64,000 nt of DNA from Bacteroidota bacterium (GTDB taxonomy: Bacteria; Bacteroidota; Bacteroidia; Bacteroidales; JAAUTT01). Every line of letters starts with the position of its first letter. Positions within the stretch are counted from its first letter, which is position 1. Positions 9,601 through 18,564 of this stretch are shown one piece after another. The notes below the pieces were generated by a model. It searched no databases and was not told the origin of the DNA. It was given only the letters and a program-made list of their open reading frames with translations. The position numbers and the translations under genes were made by a program. The stretch spans positions 274,964 through 338,963 of the forward strand of contig JAEYWD010000008.1 of assembly GCA_023429135.1 (NCBI GenBank), written 5' to 3'.

Positions 9601-10599
9601 ATGACAATTAGATACATATCCGTTATTATCGCCCTTTTTCTATGTTTTCGGATAAACATTGATGCGCAAACCAGCGAAAAGAGCGGAACTTCTCACAGCA
9701 AGTTAAATAAAACTGCAAAAGATTATATGACAATTGAAGAGGCTGTGGCTTCTCTTAAAATACCTGAAGCCGCCGCGAAACCAGCATCAATTCCTGGAGA
9801 ATCACCTGAATTGCCAGAGTTCTTTCATCCCCCATATACCTCTATCGAACCGGTTAAACTTTTTGATAATTTTTATTTTGTAGGCACAACAGCAGTGGGT
9901 GCATTTATTGTGGATACAGGAGACGGACTGGTTGTGCTCGATACAGGTTGTGGTGATACAGATGTTGCCATGATGGTATCGGATATGAAGAAGATGGGAT
10001 TAAATCCTTCGCAAATTAAACTGATACTTATATCACATGAGCATTTCGACCATTATGGGGGCGTTCAATATCTTAAAAAAAATGTTTGTCCTGATGCCAA
10101 AGTAGCAATGAGCTTAATTGGGTGGAATATGCTGCAAACAGTCCCTCTGGAAGGGCCTTATATAGGGACACGGCCGCAATCGGTCGACATATATTTGATC
10201 GATGGAATGAAAATAAAGGTTGGCAACACAACTTTTCAGATAGTTTCGACTCCGGGACATAGCCCTGGCTGCTTGTCGTTTATTATTCCTGTAACCGACA
10301 AAGGAGAACCTCATGTAGTTGGTATGATGGGAGGCTCGGCAGTGTTTCCAACCCATGTGGAAACAAAACTTTATAAAGCTTCTGTCGAATATTTTAAAGC
10401 TTTTGCTGCCGCTGCCAGGTGCGATATAGGTCTCTATTTTCATTCCCAGGAGGAAACTTTTGCTCCTCTCAGGGCTCGTAAACTTAACGAGTCCAATCCC
10501 TTAATAGTAGGAATGGAAAAATTTGATTCAGTCTACCTGAAAAGTTTCAGGGACAGATATCAAAAAATGATGGAGTCGGGAAATTTGAAACCATACTAA
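9601..10599 (+). CDS. Secreted subclass B3-like metallo-beta-lactamase-fold hydrolase
   Basis: A 332-residue protein with an N-terminal signal peptide (YISVIIALFLCFRINIDAQ) and the metallo-beta-lactamase fold. The zinc motif is HEHFDH (HxHxDH), followed by GHSPGC with the next His and a late HSQEETF His, the set expected for subclass B3 enzymes. The protein is somewhat longer than typical B3 enzymes because of an extended N-terminal segment. It lies 25 bp upstream of a class D beta-lactamase and shortly after BlaI/BlaR1, which supports a role in beta-lactam hydrolysis. Other activities of this fold, such as lactonase, cannot be ruled out from sequence alone. Confidence 0.82.
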   Translation: MTIRYISVIIALFLCFRINIDAQTSEKSGTSHSKLNKTAKDYMTIEEAVASLKIPEAAAKPASIPGESPELPEFFHPPYTSIEPVKLFDNFYFVGTTAVGAFIVDTGDGLVVLDTGCGDTDVAMMVSDMKKMGLNPSQIKLILISHEHFDHYGGVQYLKKNVCPDAKVAMSLIGWNMLQTVPLEGPYIGTRPQSVDIYLIDGMKIKVGNTTFQIVSTPGHSPGCLSFIIPVTDKGEPHVVGMMGGSAVFPTHVETKLYKASVEYFKAFAAAARCDIGLYFHSQEETFAPLRARKLNESNPLIVGMEKFDSVYLKSFRDRYQKMMESGNLKPY

Positions 10600-10624
10600 A
10601 CAAAGCATTTTTAAACTGATTACA

Positions 10625-11452
10625 ATGAAACATTTATTGATTTATGGCCTCATTTTAATGAGCTTAACTTCTTTTGGCCAAAGTATTGATACAGTGGATC
10701 TCAAAGCCTGGTACGGTAATTTTGAAGGTGGATTCAGCATTTACGATTTAAAGACAGACAGGTATATTCAATACAATACAGTACACTGTAAAAAAAGGTT
10801 TTCTCCTTGCTCAACATTCAAAATTCCGAATTCCTTAATTGGAATGGAGACTGGGGTAATAGCAGATACCGGGTTTATTATTAAATACGATAGTAAAGTT
10901 CTTCCAGAGGATTCATTTCGATTGGCTACTGAGCCATTCAAATATTGGTATCAGGACCTGTCCTTAAAAAGGGCTTTCAAATATTCTTGTGTCTGGTATT
11001 ACCAGGAATTGGCCAGGCGGGTTGGGCAGGAGCACATGAAACGGATGGTGAATGCTTTGGATTACGGTAATAAAGATATTTCGAGCGGGTTAGATTCTTA
11101 TTGGTTATGTGGCTCGATTCAGATTTCAATTAATGAGCAGATTGAATTCTTAAAAAAACTCTACTTACACAGACTAAAGGGATTCTCAAACAAAAATATC
11201 GATGCCGTAAAAAGTATAATGTTTTATGAATCGACTCCCGATTATAAGCTTTACGGTAAAACCGGAGGAGGCGATTGCCTCGATAACAAATTCATTGGCT
11301 GGTATGTTGGTTTTGTGGAAACTGATTCGGGACCAAAGATATTTGCAATGAATGTACTTGTAGATAACTTCGACGATCTGAAATTCAATTATAGAATAGA
11401 ATTAACCAAAAAAATTCTAAAGGAGTTAGAAATATTACCAAATAAGAGTTAA
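10625..11452 (+). CDS. Class D (OXA-type) beta-lactamase
   Basis: A 275-residue serine beta-lactamase with a signal peptide (LLIYGLILMSLTSFGQ). The active-site set is complete: STFK with Ser63 and Lys66, SCV (the SxV motif), YGN in LDYGNKD, and KTG from Lys212, followed by the WYVGF strand. Length and motif spacing match OXA enzymes. It would act in the periplasm on penicillins and related drugs. It is also clearly related to the sensor domain of the BlaR1-like protein encoded 2 kb upstream, as expected. The spacing of 25 bp from the metallo-hydrolase and 30 bp to the esterase suggests one transcript. No BlaI palindrome was seen just upstream. Confidence 0.92.
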   Translation: MKHLLIYGLILMSLTSFGQSIDTVDLKAWYGNFEGGFSIYDLKTDRYIQYNTVHCKKRFSPCSTFKIPNSLIGMETGVIADTGFIIKYDSKVLPEDSFRLATEPFKYWYQDLSLKRAFKYSCVWYYQELARRVGQEHMKRMVNALDYGNKDISSGLDSYWLCGSIQISINEQIEFLKKLYLHRLKGFSNKNIDAVKSIMFYESTPDYKLYGKTGGGDCLDNKFIGWYVGFVETDSGPKIFAMNVLVDNFDDLKFNYRIELTKKILKELEILPNKS

Positions 11453-11482
11453 CTGGACTTATAATCAGCATAACCCAAAACA

Positions 11483-12799
11483 ATGAAAACATATTTTGTC
11501 TGGCCGGTTGCCTTAATAATACTTTCGTGTTCCCAACCGGTTATAAAACCTGCAGCACCTGTCATTTTCCGCGAAATAGAGATGCCCAGCCGCTCAATAA
11601 GCCCTTTGATCGCTGCATGGAACAAGCTGGATGATAAAAACTTGCAATTAAAGGTCGACTCTTTTTTTGTATACCATAAGAGTTTTCCCCTTGTCGAGAT
11701 TGATTCGCTTTATAAAGATTATCTGTATGTTACCTTTATCTACAAGGATACTACAGCAAACAAGCAGGTTGAATTTGATATATTTGGAAACTATAATGAT
11801 CGCAACCTGGGTGACCGCAAAATGAAAAGACTCAGGAATACGGATATGTATTACCGGACTTATTATATGCCTACCGATATTTGTTTTTCGTACCGTTTTA
11901 TTGTAACAGACACTCTGCAGCATATAAAGAAAATCATAACCGATCCGTTAAATGCCGAACGCGTTCCTTACGGAGAGTTGAAAGATTACAGTTGGTCGGT
12001 GCTCGATCAGCGCCAAAGCGAGGAAAACTGGAATCGGAAAAGGTACAAGGATGTAAAGAGTTTTCTTATCAGATTTGAATTAACAAGTTCCATCCTTAAA
12101 AACACACGGAATATCTATATTTATCTTCCCGAAGGCTACGAAGAAAACAGACACCAGGCTTATCCTGTCATTTATCTGTTCGATTCCTTTATCTACCTCA
12201 ACCGCATAGAAGTTCCCAATGTACTTGATAACCTGATCCGTGAAGGCAAAATTGAACCAATGGTAGCTGTTTTTATCGATAATCCTACACCGGATTCGCG
12301 TAATTCCGAACTCCCATTTAATTTTTCTTTTAAAAACATGTTAATTAAGGAGTTGGTACCTTATGTGCATAAAAATTGGAATGTGACCAGTGACCCTCAC
12401 CATACAATTATAGGGGGTATGAGCTACGGCGGACTGGCTGCAGGATTTATAAGTTTTTATGCCGATTCGGTCTTTGGAAACGTTCTATCACAAAGCGGTT
12501 CTTTCTGGCGCGATACGGTACTTACCGAACCCACTGCCAACTGGCCACGAGCCGACTGGCTAATAAAAAAATTCCAAACATCAGGCACAAGAAAGGATAT
12601 AAAATTATACCTCGACTGGGGACTCCAGGAACCATTAATACTCACATCGAACCGAAAATTTGTCCGGGTACTTGACAAACTTGATTACGATTTTAAATAT
12701 TCCGAATTTGACGGATGGCACGACTGGTCAAATTCAAGAAAAACATTCCCCGCAGGATTGTTGTACCTGGTTGCAAAATCAAACACCAAAAAACAATAG
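11483..12799 (+). CDS. Lipoprotein esterase, enterochelin-esterase (Fes/Esterase D) family
   Basis: A 438-residue protein with a lipoprotein signal and lipobox (LIILSCS), so it should be anchored in the envelope. Residues about 60-190 form an immunoglobulin-like N-terminal domain as in Fes-type esterases. The C-terminal alpha/beta hydrolase has the nucleophile elbow GGMSYGG, an acidic residue around LDWGLQEP and a catalytic His in DGWHDW. Family members hydrolyse siderophore, sugar or peptide esters; the real substrate is unknown. It is followed after 5 bp by an acyltransferase, which hints at coupled acyl-group metabolism, but this is inference. Confidence 0.85.
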   Translation: MKTYFVWPVALIILSCSQPVIKPAAPVIFREIEMPSRSISPLIAAWNKLDDKNLQLKVDSFFVYHKSFPLVEIDSLYKDYLYVTFIYKDTTANKQVEFDIFGNYNDRNLGDRKMKRLRNTDMYYRTYYMPTDICFSYRFIVTDTLQHIKKIITDPLNAERVPYGELKDYSWSVLDQRQSEENWNRKRYKDVKSFLIRFELTSSILKNTRNIYIYLPEGYEENRHQAYPVIYLFDSFIYLNRIEVPNVLDNLIREGKIEPMVAVFIDNPTPDSRNSELPFNFSFKNMLIKELVPYVHKNWNVTSDPHHTIIGGMSYGGLAAGFISFYADSVFGNVLSQSGSFWRDTVLTEPTANWPRADWLIKKFQTSGTRKDIKLYLDWGLQEPLILTSNRKFVRVLDKLDYDFKYSEFDGWHDWSNSRKTFPAGLLYLVAKSNTKKQ

Positions 12800-12804
12800 A
12801 GAAA

Positions 12805-13956
12805 ATGAATATCGAAGTATCAATTCAAAAAAGAAACAACGGAATAGATATTCTAAGGGGACTGGCAATATTGTCGGTAATTCTTTTGCATGTAAACATA
12901 AGGGTGCCTTTTAGCGATACTTTTGTTGGCAGCAACCTTCCAAAGGAAATATATAAAATCCTCTTCTGGAGCGGGTATTACGGAGTTTGTATCTTTTTTG
13001 TCATTTCTGGGTTTCTCATCACTACTTCTTCACTTCATAAATGGGGACAGCTTACTGAAACCAGTCTGGAAGGTTTTTACAAAATGCGGTTTGCCAGGAT
13101 CATCCCGTTGCTTGTTATTTTGTTAATTATATTATCAATACTACACCTTTCCGGGATAACGGGGTTCGTTATTAACGCTGAACAAACAAGCCTGGGAGAA
13201 GCAATTTTCGCAGCCATGACATTCCATATCAACTGGTTGGAAATTAAAACCGGATACTTACCTGGATCTTGGGATGTGCTGTGGTCCCTATCCATCGAAG
13301 AAGTTTTTTACTTCTTTTTCCCTATTGTTTGGTTTTTTATCCGAAAAGAATGGCATTTTGTTTTTTTGGTCATAGTTTTTTTAGTTATCTCGCCTTTTGC
13401 GCGTACAATGTGGTTTCTGGATTATGGTTTTGACGAACCCGACAGGAACCATTTCGCCTATCTCGATGCTTTATCTCTCGGATGTTTGGCTGCTATTATT
13501 AACAAACGGGTTAACCTCAAAAAAATTCACCTCACATTCTTGGCAATAACAGGTTGGTGTATGATGGGACTGATCTTGTTTCTTCGCCCTATAGCCCGTG
13601 AGTTGCATTTAGGACAAACAGGGCTGAATGTAACCATACTTTCTATTGGCACAGCAATGGTACTTATCTGGATGCAAAAAAGAAGCGAGAATGGCAAACA
13701 ACCTGTTTGGAAGAGCCCGGGACTGTTAAGGTATTTCGGTCGTAACAGCTACGAAATTTATCTGACACACATGTTTATAGTTTATATTTTGTTTGAGATA
13801 TATAAGAAGTATCAGTTGTCGGGGGAATGGAGCTGGGCATTATATCTATTTACAATCCTGTTTTCGGGCTTGCTTGGTGAACTGGTAGCCCGCTATATTT
13901 CTAACCCGGCTAATTTGTATTTACGGAAAAAATTTTCGAATCTCCCTATAAAATAA
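12805..13956 (+). CDS. Acyltransferase-3 family membrane protein (OafA/YrhL-like)
   Basis: A 383-residue integral membrane acyltransferase with about ten hydrophobic segments. The family N-terminus NNGIDILRGLAILSVILLHV follows the chosen start at 12805 (MNIEVSIQKR), which is 5 bp after the preceding stop. An earlier in-frame ATG at 12715 would overlap the esterase by 85 bp and is rejected. The FFVISGFLIT motif and the conserved catalytic His region (LLHVN) fit acyltransferase 3. Such enzymes O-acylate surface polysaccharides or other envelope molecules. It is probably co-transcribed with the esterase. Confidence 0.88.
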   Translation: MNIEVSIQKRNNGIDILRGLAILSVILLHVNIRVPFSDTFVGSNLPKEIYKILFWSGYYGVCIFFVISGFLITTSSLHKWGQLTETSLEGFYKMRFARIIPLLVILLIILSILHLSGITGFVINAEQTSLGEAIFAAMTFHINWLEIKTGYLPGSWDVLWSLSIEEVFYFFFPIVWFFIRKEWHFVFLVIVFLVISPFARTMWFLDYGFDEPDRNHFAYLDALSLGCLAAIINKRVNLKKIHLTFLAITGWCMMGLILFLRPIARELHLGQTGLNVTILSIGTAMVLIWMQKRSENGKQPVWKSPGLLRYFGRNSYEIYLTHMFIVYILFEIYKKYQLSGEWSWALYLFTILFSGLLGELVARYISNPANLYLRKKFSNLPIK

Positions 13957-14166
13957 TGTCAAATAATTTGACACATCTTGTATTTTTTTTTGACATTGCT
14001 TCAATAGTAATTATGTAAACCTGCCTGAAAAAAAGCTACTTATATTCATGGCATAAAGTTTGGCTAAAACCGGGCATGTTAACTCTAAGCTTATATGCTA
14101 ACTTGCCATAGAGCGGACCTATTTGAAAGCTTAGGATTCTGACACAATGCAAAACATCTTTAACAA

Positions 14167-16566
14167 ATGAAGAATTTCAAATTTGCCTTGCGTAGATTAC
14201 CACGAAAAGGTGAACACTCAATTGCCCGCATTATTTCATTAATAGCCGGACTGGCTTTTGGAATATTACTATTATCAGAAGTTTTTTACTATTATAGTTT
14301 CGATGATTTTTATCCCGAAGCAAACCGCACCTATGTGGTATACGAAAACTTCAAAATGGATAAAGGTTCCGATAAACTGGACAGTTATAACCGGGTTAGC
14401 GGAGCCATAGCCCCCGGCTTGAAAGCTGAGGTACCTGGTGTGGAAATGGCGACAAGGCTCAACTCAATTGGCACATCTATTTTCTATACGGAAGATTTAA
14501 AAAAATATAAAGCCGAGTTTTCTCTTGCAGATGAATATGTTTTTGATGTACTTCCGAGAAAGATTATTGCCGGAGATCCGAAAGAAATATTTAAAATTCC
14601 GATGAAGTGTATGGTTTCAGGTAAAATCGCAGAAGCCATGGGTGGAAATGTTATAGGAAAAATAATCGAGCTGAAAGAATATCCGGGTAAAAAATTTACA
14701 ATTAATGGCATATTTGAGGCTTTACCCGAAAATACTATTTACCCATACGACATATTACTATCCATGGCCTCTACCGGTGAATTATTCAAATGGGACGGCT
14801 CAACTAACTGGCTAGGTAACGACCGTTATTTTGCATGTGTAAGACTGGCTCCCGGAGTATCACCTGAAAGTCTGACCCCCGCTGTACGAAAAATGCAAGA
14901 AAAAAACCAGGACATTGTTAAGCTTGAGCAGGAACAGGATGGGATGGTATTGAAATACAGTTTTCAACCTATTAATAAAATCAGGGCCGAAGAAGCAAAA
15001 GATATGATAATCATTTTAAGCGCCATTGCTTTTTCTGTATTGTTTGTTTCTCTCATGAATTATATTCTGTTAACCCTGAGCGCTTTGATAAACAGGGCTA
15101 AAACTTCGGCTATTTATAAAACATGTGGAGCGCATGCAAGAAATTTATACCAGCTTATTTTCTCGGAAACTGTTTTACTATTCCTCATTTCACTTGCCGG
15201 GGCATTGTTACTCATACTCCTTGTTCAACCCATTGCCGAAACCCAACTGGGACACAGCCTTAAATCGCTTGTTAATCCCAAAATTATATTCCCTATTTTA
15301 ACGCTGGTGGTTGTAATGGCATTCGGGGTTAGTTACCTGTCGGGACGCTTCTATTCCAGAATACCGGTGGCAACTGCTTTCCGGAACTATCAGCAAAAAC
15401 GGAACAAATGGAAGCTGGTTCTGCTCTCGTCTCAGTTTATAGGAGCATCTTTCATTTTCACTATGTTGGTAATTGTCTCCATGCAATATGAAAAGATGAG
15501 AAATGCGGACCATGGATATCGTACTGAGGGAATTTATTTTGGTTCAACCAGCGGAATGACAGGAACCAAAGTTTCGAGCTTATTGAATAAACTGCGCACA
15601 ATTCCTGAATTAGAAAAAGTAGGCCTGGGTTATAGTATACCAACAGAAGGGGCTTCGGGAAATAATATTTCCCTACCGGGACAGGAAAAAGAATTGTTTA
15701 ACATTGCCGATTTTTATTGGATCGATGAGAATTATCTTGCAATACTAGACATTCCTGTTACAAATGGTAAGACCTTTTCATCTGGTTCGGTGACCAACGA
15801 TATTCTTATTAGTGAAAAAGGCGCTGGAATGTTGGCAATGAACACAGGCTGGAAAGACGGTGTGATCGGAAAACAATTACAAATCAGTGAGCACGGGTTA
15901 ACAACCATTCAAGGTACATTCCCCGATTTTATCATCAACTCCATGGCCAATCCCGATTTACGACCTTCTGTATTCTTTTACATGCCCGAAGACAGAATTG
16001 AGAAATTCATCAATGAAAATCCATCACGGTCATTTAACGTATTTATTAAAGCTCAGAATGGACTTACTGTCAATCTTTCCCAAAAATTAACCGAAATATT
16101 TAACGAGTTTGTTGAACATCAGGACGCTGTAGTACAAAGCCTGGAAACAGAATTACAAAATTCTTATATAGAAGAACGTGGCTTTCGGAATTCCATTATA
16201 ATTGGCAATTTCATTATCATCCTTATTACTATAATAGGACTGCTAGGATATTCGGCCAACGAGGCCAACCGGCGCAGCAAAGAGCTGGCTATCCGAAGAA
16301 TCAGTGGAGCGAATTTATCAGGCATTTTGAAATTGTTCATTTTCGATCTGGAACGCATCGCCATTCCTGCAATAGCTGTAGGACTATTAGCGGCGTGGCT
16401 GACAGCAAATAAATGGATGATGAATTTTGCAGGCAAAATCCATCTCCATTGGGGAATCTTTGTGTTGTGCAGTCTGAGTATTATTTTGCTGGTTGCGTTA
16501 ATTGCTGCCATTAACTATACAAAAATTGCTAACCGGAATCCAGTGGAGAGTTTGAGGTACGAGTAG
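14167..16566 (+). CDS. FtsX/MacB-type ABC transporter permease
   Basis: Fourth permease (799 residues), with the same double architecture as the first three: an N-terminal helix (IISLIAGLAFGILLLSEVFY), a periplasmic core, a middle membrane block, a second periplasmic domain, and terminal helices ending in NRNPVESLRYE. Unlike the first three, its last about 75 residues are divergent apart from the terminal RNPVESLRYE. The arginine-rich cytoplasmic motif reads KELAIRRISGA. It stands 210 bp after the acyltransferase with no ATPase partner nearby. Confidence 0.9.
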   Translation: MKNFKFALRRLPRKGEHSIARIISLIAGLAFGILLLSEVFYYYSFDDFYPEANRTYVVYENFKMDKGSDKLDSYNRVSGAIAPGLKAEVPGVEMATRLNSIGTSIFYTEDLKKYKAEFSLADEYVFDVLPRKIIAGDPKEIFKIPMKCMVSGKIAEAMGGNVIGKIIELKEYPGKKFTINGIFEALPENTIYPYDILLSMASTGELFKWDGSTNWLGNDRYFACVRLAPGVSPESLTPAVRKMQEKNQDIVKLEQEQDGMVLKYSFQPINKIRAEEAKDMIIILSAIAFSVLFVSLMNYILLTLSALINRAKTSAIYKTCGAHARNLYQLIFSETVLLFLISLAGALLLILLVQPIAETQLGHSLKSLVNPKIIFPILTLVVVMAFGVSYLSGRFYSRIPVATAFRNYQQKRNKWKLVLLSSQFIGASFIFTMLVIVSMQYEKMRNADHGYRTEGIYFGSTSGMTGTKVSSLLNKLRTIPELEKVGLGYSIPTEGASGNNISLPGQEKELFNIADFYWIDENYLAILDIPVTNGKTFSSGSVTNDILISEKGAGMLAMNTGWKDGVIGKQLQISEHGLTTIQGTFPDFIINSMANPDLRPSVFFYMPEDRIEKFINENPSRSFNVFIKAQNGLTVNLSQKLTEIFNEFVEHQDAVVQSLETELQNSYIEERGFRNSIIIGNFIIILITIIGLLGYSANEANRRSKELAIRRISGANLSGILKLFIFDLERIAIPAIAVGLLAAWLTANKWMMNFAGKIHLHWGIFVLCSLSIILLVALIAAINYTKIANRNPVESLRYE

Positions 16567-16682
16567 GATGAGAGTAGTGAGTACTGGATAGCTAATAAAT
16601 AGAAAACTGCAAAACGCAAAAAATGCCCCAAAAGGAATGCAATAAACTATAATTTCATAACTTACTCCAAAAATCCTAAACA

Positions 16683-17591
16683 ATGAAACCAGGTAAAAAG
16701 TACCCGACTGTATTTATTGCATTTACATTCTTCTGCTCTATGGTTTTTGCTCAGCTACCCGAAGAAAAACCACTCTGGGCAAATGGGATCGCAAACAACC
16801 CCATAAAATACGATGAAGAAAAATCGCGAACTTCCGACATTCAACCAAGTTCCTCATCACGGCTGAATCGTGTATTTAATTGTATTTCTACGCCGACTTA
16901 TATCATTCACAAACCCCAAAAACCCAATGGAGTAGCATTGGTAATATGTCCAGGCGGGGGTTTCCATGATGTATGGTTCGACCGCGAAGGGAATGATTTT
17001 GCGCTTTGGCTTGCCCAACACGGAATAACTTCGCTGGTACTCAAATACCGCACTTATAACAGCGACGAACTGGCTACAAAGATGACCATAAACGACTATT
17101 ACCCTCATGTTTATGCCGATGCCAAACAAGCAATTTATATATTGCGCAGCCAGGCCAAAGAGTTAGGTATAGCCGTGAATAAGATAGGTATTGCGGGCTA
17201 TTCGGCCGGAGGCGCTTTAAGTTTGTTAGTTGGTGTAGAGCTATTAGAAAAACAACTTCCAACTTACGCTAACTTTGGGCAAACTTCCACAACTGCTAAT
17301 TTTTTGTGCCTGATTTATCCCGGAATTTCGCCCCAGATCCAAAGTGCTGCCGAGAATAAAGCAACCTTACCTCCTGCATTTTTCCTCAATGGAGCTGAAG
17401 ATAATGTGACACCCGCCGTTAATTGTATAGACCTTTATAAAATCTTTCTCTCGAAAAAAGCTCCAGCCGAACTTCACATTTATGCTAAAGGAGGTCATGG
17501 GTTCGACTCTGGAATTGGCCGAGGCAATGCCATTGCTACCTGGCAGGAAAGTTTTATCATTTGGTTAAAGGATATGAAATTTCTGGAATGA
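16683..17591 (+). CDS. Secreted alpha/beta hydrolase (acetyl-esterase/xylan-esterase like)
   Basis: A 302-residue hydrolase with a signal peptide (VFIAFTFFCSMVFAQ). The oxyanion-hole segment PGGGFHDVW, nucleophile elbow GYSAGG, acidic residue in NGAEDNVTP and terminal GGHGF histidine give a complete catalytic triad. This set is typical of BD-FAE/AXE-like esterases that deacylate carbohydrates or small esters in the periplasm or outside the cell. The neighbours do not define the substrate. It is convergent with modC, with a hairpin pair between them. Confidence 0.87.
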   Translation: MKPGKKYPTVFIAFTFFCSMVFAQLPEEKPLWANGIANNPIKYDEEKSRTSDIQPSSSSRLNRVFNCISTPTYIIHKPQKPNGVALVICPGGGFHDVWFDREGNDFALWLAQHGITSLVLKYRTYNSDELATKMTINDYYPHVYADAKQAIYILRSQAKELGIAVNKIGIAGYSAGGALSLLVGVELLEKQLPTYANFGQTSTTANFLCLIYPGISPQIQSAAENKATLPPAFFLNGAEDNVTPAVNCIDLYKIFLSKKAPAELHIYAKGGHGFDSGIGRGNAIATWQESFIIWLKDMKFLE

Positions 17592-17599
17592 TTTTGGGA

Positions 17600-17650
17600 T
17601 TATGCATTTACAATGCATAAATAGTCGATTTATTTGCATTGGCAATGCAA
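17600..17650. repeat. Paired 3-nt-loop hairpins (family C) between convergent genes
   Basis: Hairpin one at 17600-17620 is TTATGCATT-TAC-AATGCATAA (9-bp stem). Hairpin two at 17634-17650 is TTGCATT-GGC-AATGCAA (7-bp stem). The spacer is 13 nt. The geometry matches the pair at 25073-25118 although the sequences differ. It may also act as a bidirectional terminator between the hydrolase and modC. Confidence 0.75.
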
Positions 17651-17679
17651 GTTTTTGATGCCCGCCAAGGGCCAATCCC

Positions 17680-18564
17680 TCACAACTTCATCACCACCGG
17701 GTTAAACGCCTTGCTGAAAACCATCACTTGGTCACCGGCTTTTAAGCCTGTAAGGTCGCTTTCGAAGGCCACGACCCTTATCACCTGGTTAAGCCCTGTA
17801 ACAATGGTCAATAGGTAAAAGGTATCATTTGGGGTTATGTTCACCACTTTACCCGTAATCTGCACTTTACCGCTAATATCGTTATTGCTGAATACTTCCA
17901 TGGGTTTCCCTGTAGCCGAGACCTTCCCGTTTTCGAGGCAGACCACCGCATCCGCCAGGCGGAAAACCTCTGCCAAATCGTGGCTTACCATAATGGTGGT
18001 GGCTTTGAATTGCTCGTGCGCCTTTTTAATTTCGTCTTGAAGGGAACTTCTCATCTCCGAATCGAGTGCCGAAAGGGGTTCGTCGAGTAGCAGGAGCCGG
18101 GGATTACCTGCCATTGCCCTGGCGAGGGCCACCCGTTGCTTTTGTCCGCCTGAGAGCTTACCAGGTTTTCGATTAGCAAACTCAGCCAGGCCAAACGATT
18201 GCAGCAGCTCTCCTACCCTCTCCTTTTGATTCTTTCCACAGGCAAACTGAATGTTTTCTCTCACAGTCATATTCGGGAAAAGCGCATAATCCTGGAACAT
18301 ATACCCGATTTTTCGTTGCTGCGGGGGAACAAATATCCGCTTTTCTGAATCGAACCATACCTGGTCGCCAAAAGTGATGTGGCCTAAATCGGGCATGGTG
18401 AGGCCGGCCAAAATCCGCAGCAGGGTTGTTTTTCCGGCACCCGATTGACCAAATAAAGCGGTGAGTTCACCAAAACAAAAAGAACTCTTTATTTCGAGGG
18501 TCATCCTTCCGTTTGCCGAAACAAGTTCCTTGCGCACATCAAGGGTTATCAGATTATTTTCCAT
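17680..18564 (-). CDS. modC: Molybdate ABC transporter ATP-binding protein ModC
   Basis: A 294-residue ATPase of the molybdate importer. Walker A GQSGAGKTT, signature LSGGQKQRVALARAM, Walker B LLLLDEPLSALD and switch His (MVSHD) are all present, followed by a C-terminal TOBE-like domain from about residue 225. It overlaps modB by 16 bp, so translation is coupled. Molybdate is the metal source for the FeMo-cofactor made by the genes upstream. It is the last gene of the mod/nif series on this strand. Confidence 0.93.
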   Translation of the reverse strand: MENNLITLDVRKELVSANGRMTLEIKSSFCFGELTALFGQSGAGKTTLLRILAGLTMPDLGHITFGDQVWFDSEKRIFVPPQQRKIGYMFQDYALFPNMTVRENIQFACGKNQKERVGELLQSFGLAEFANRKPGKLSGGQKQRVALARAMAGNPRLLLLDEPLSALDSEMRSSLQDEIKKAHEQFKATTIMVSHDLAEVFRLADAVVCLENGKVSATGKPMEVFSNNDISGKVQITGKVVNITPNDTFYLLTIVTGLNQVIRVVAFESDLTGLKAGDQVMVFSKAFNPVVMKL

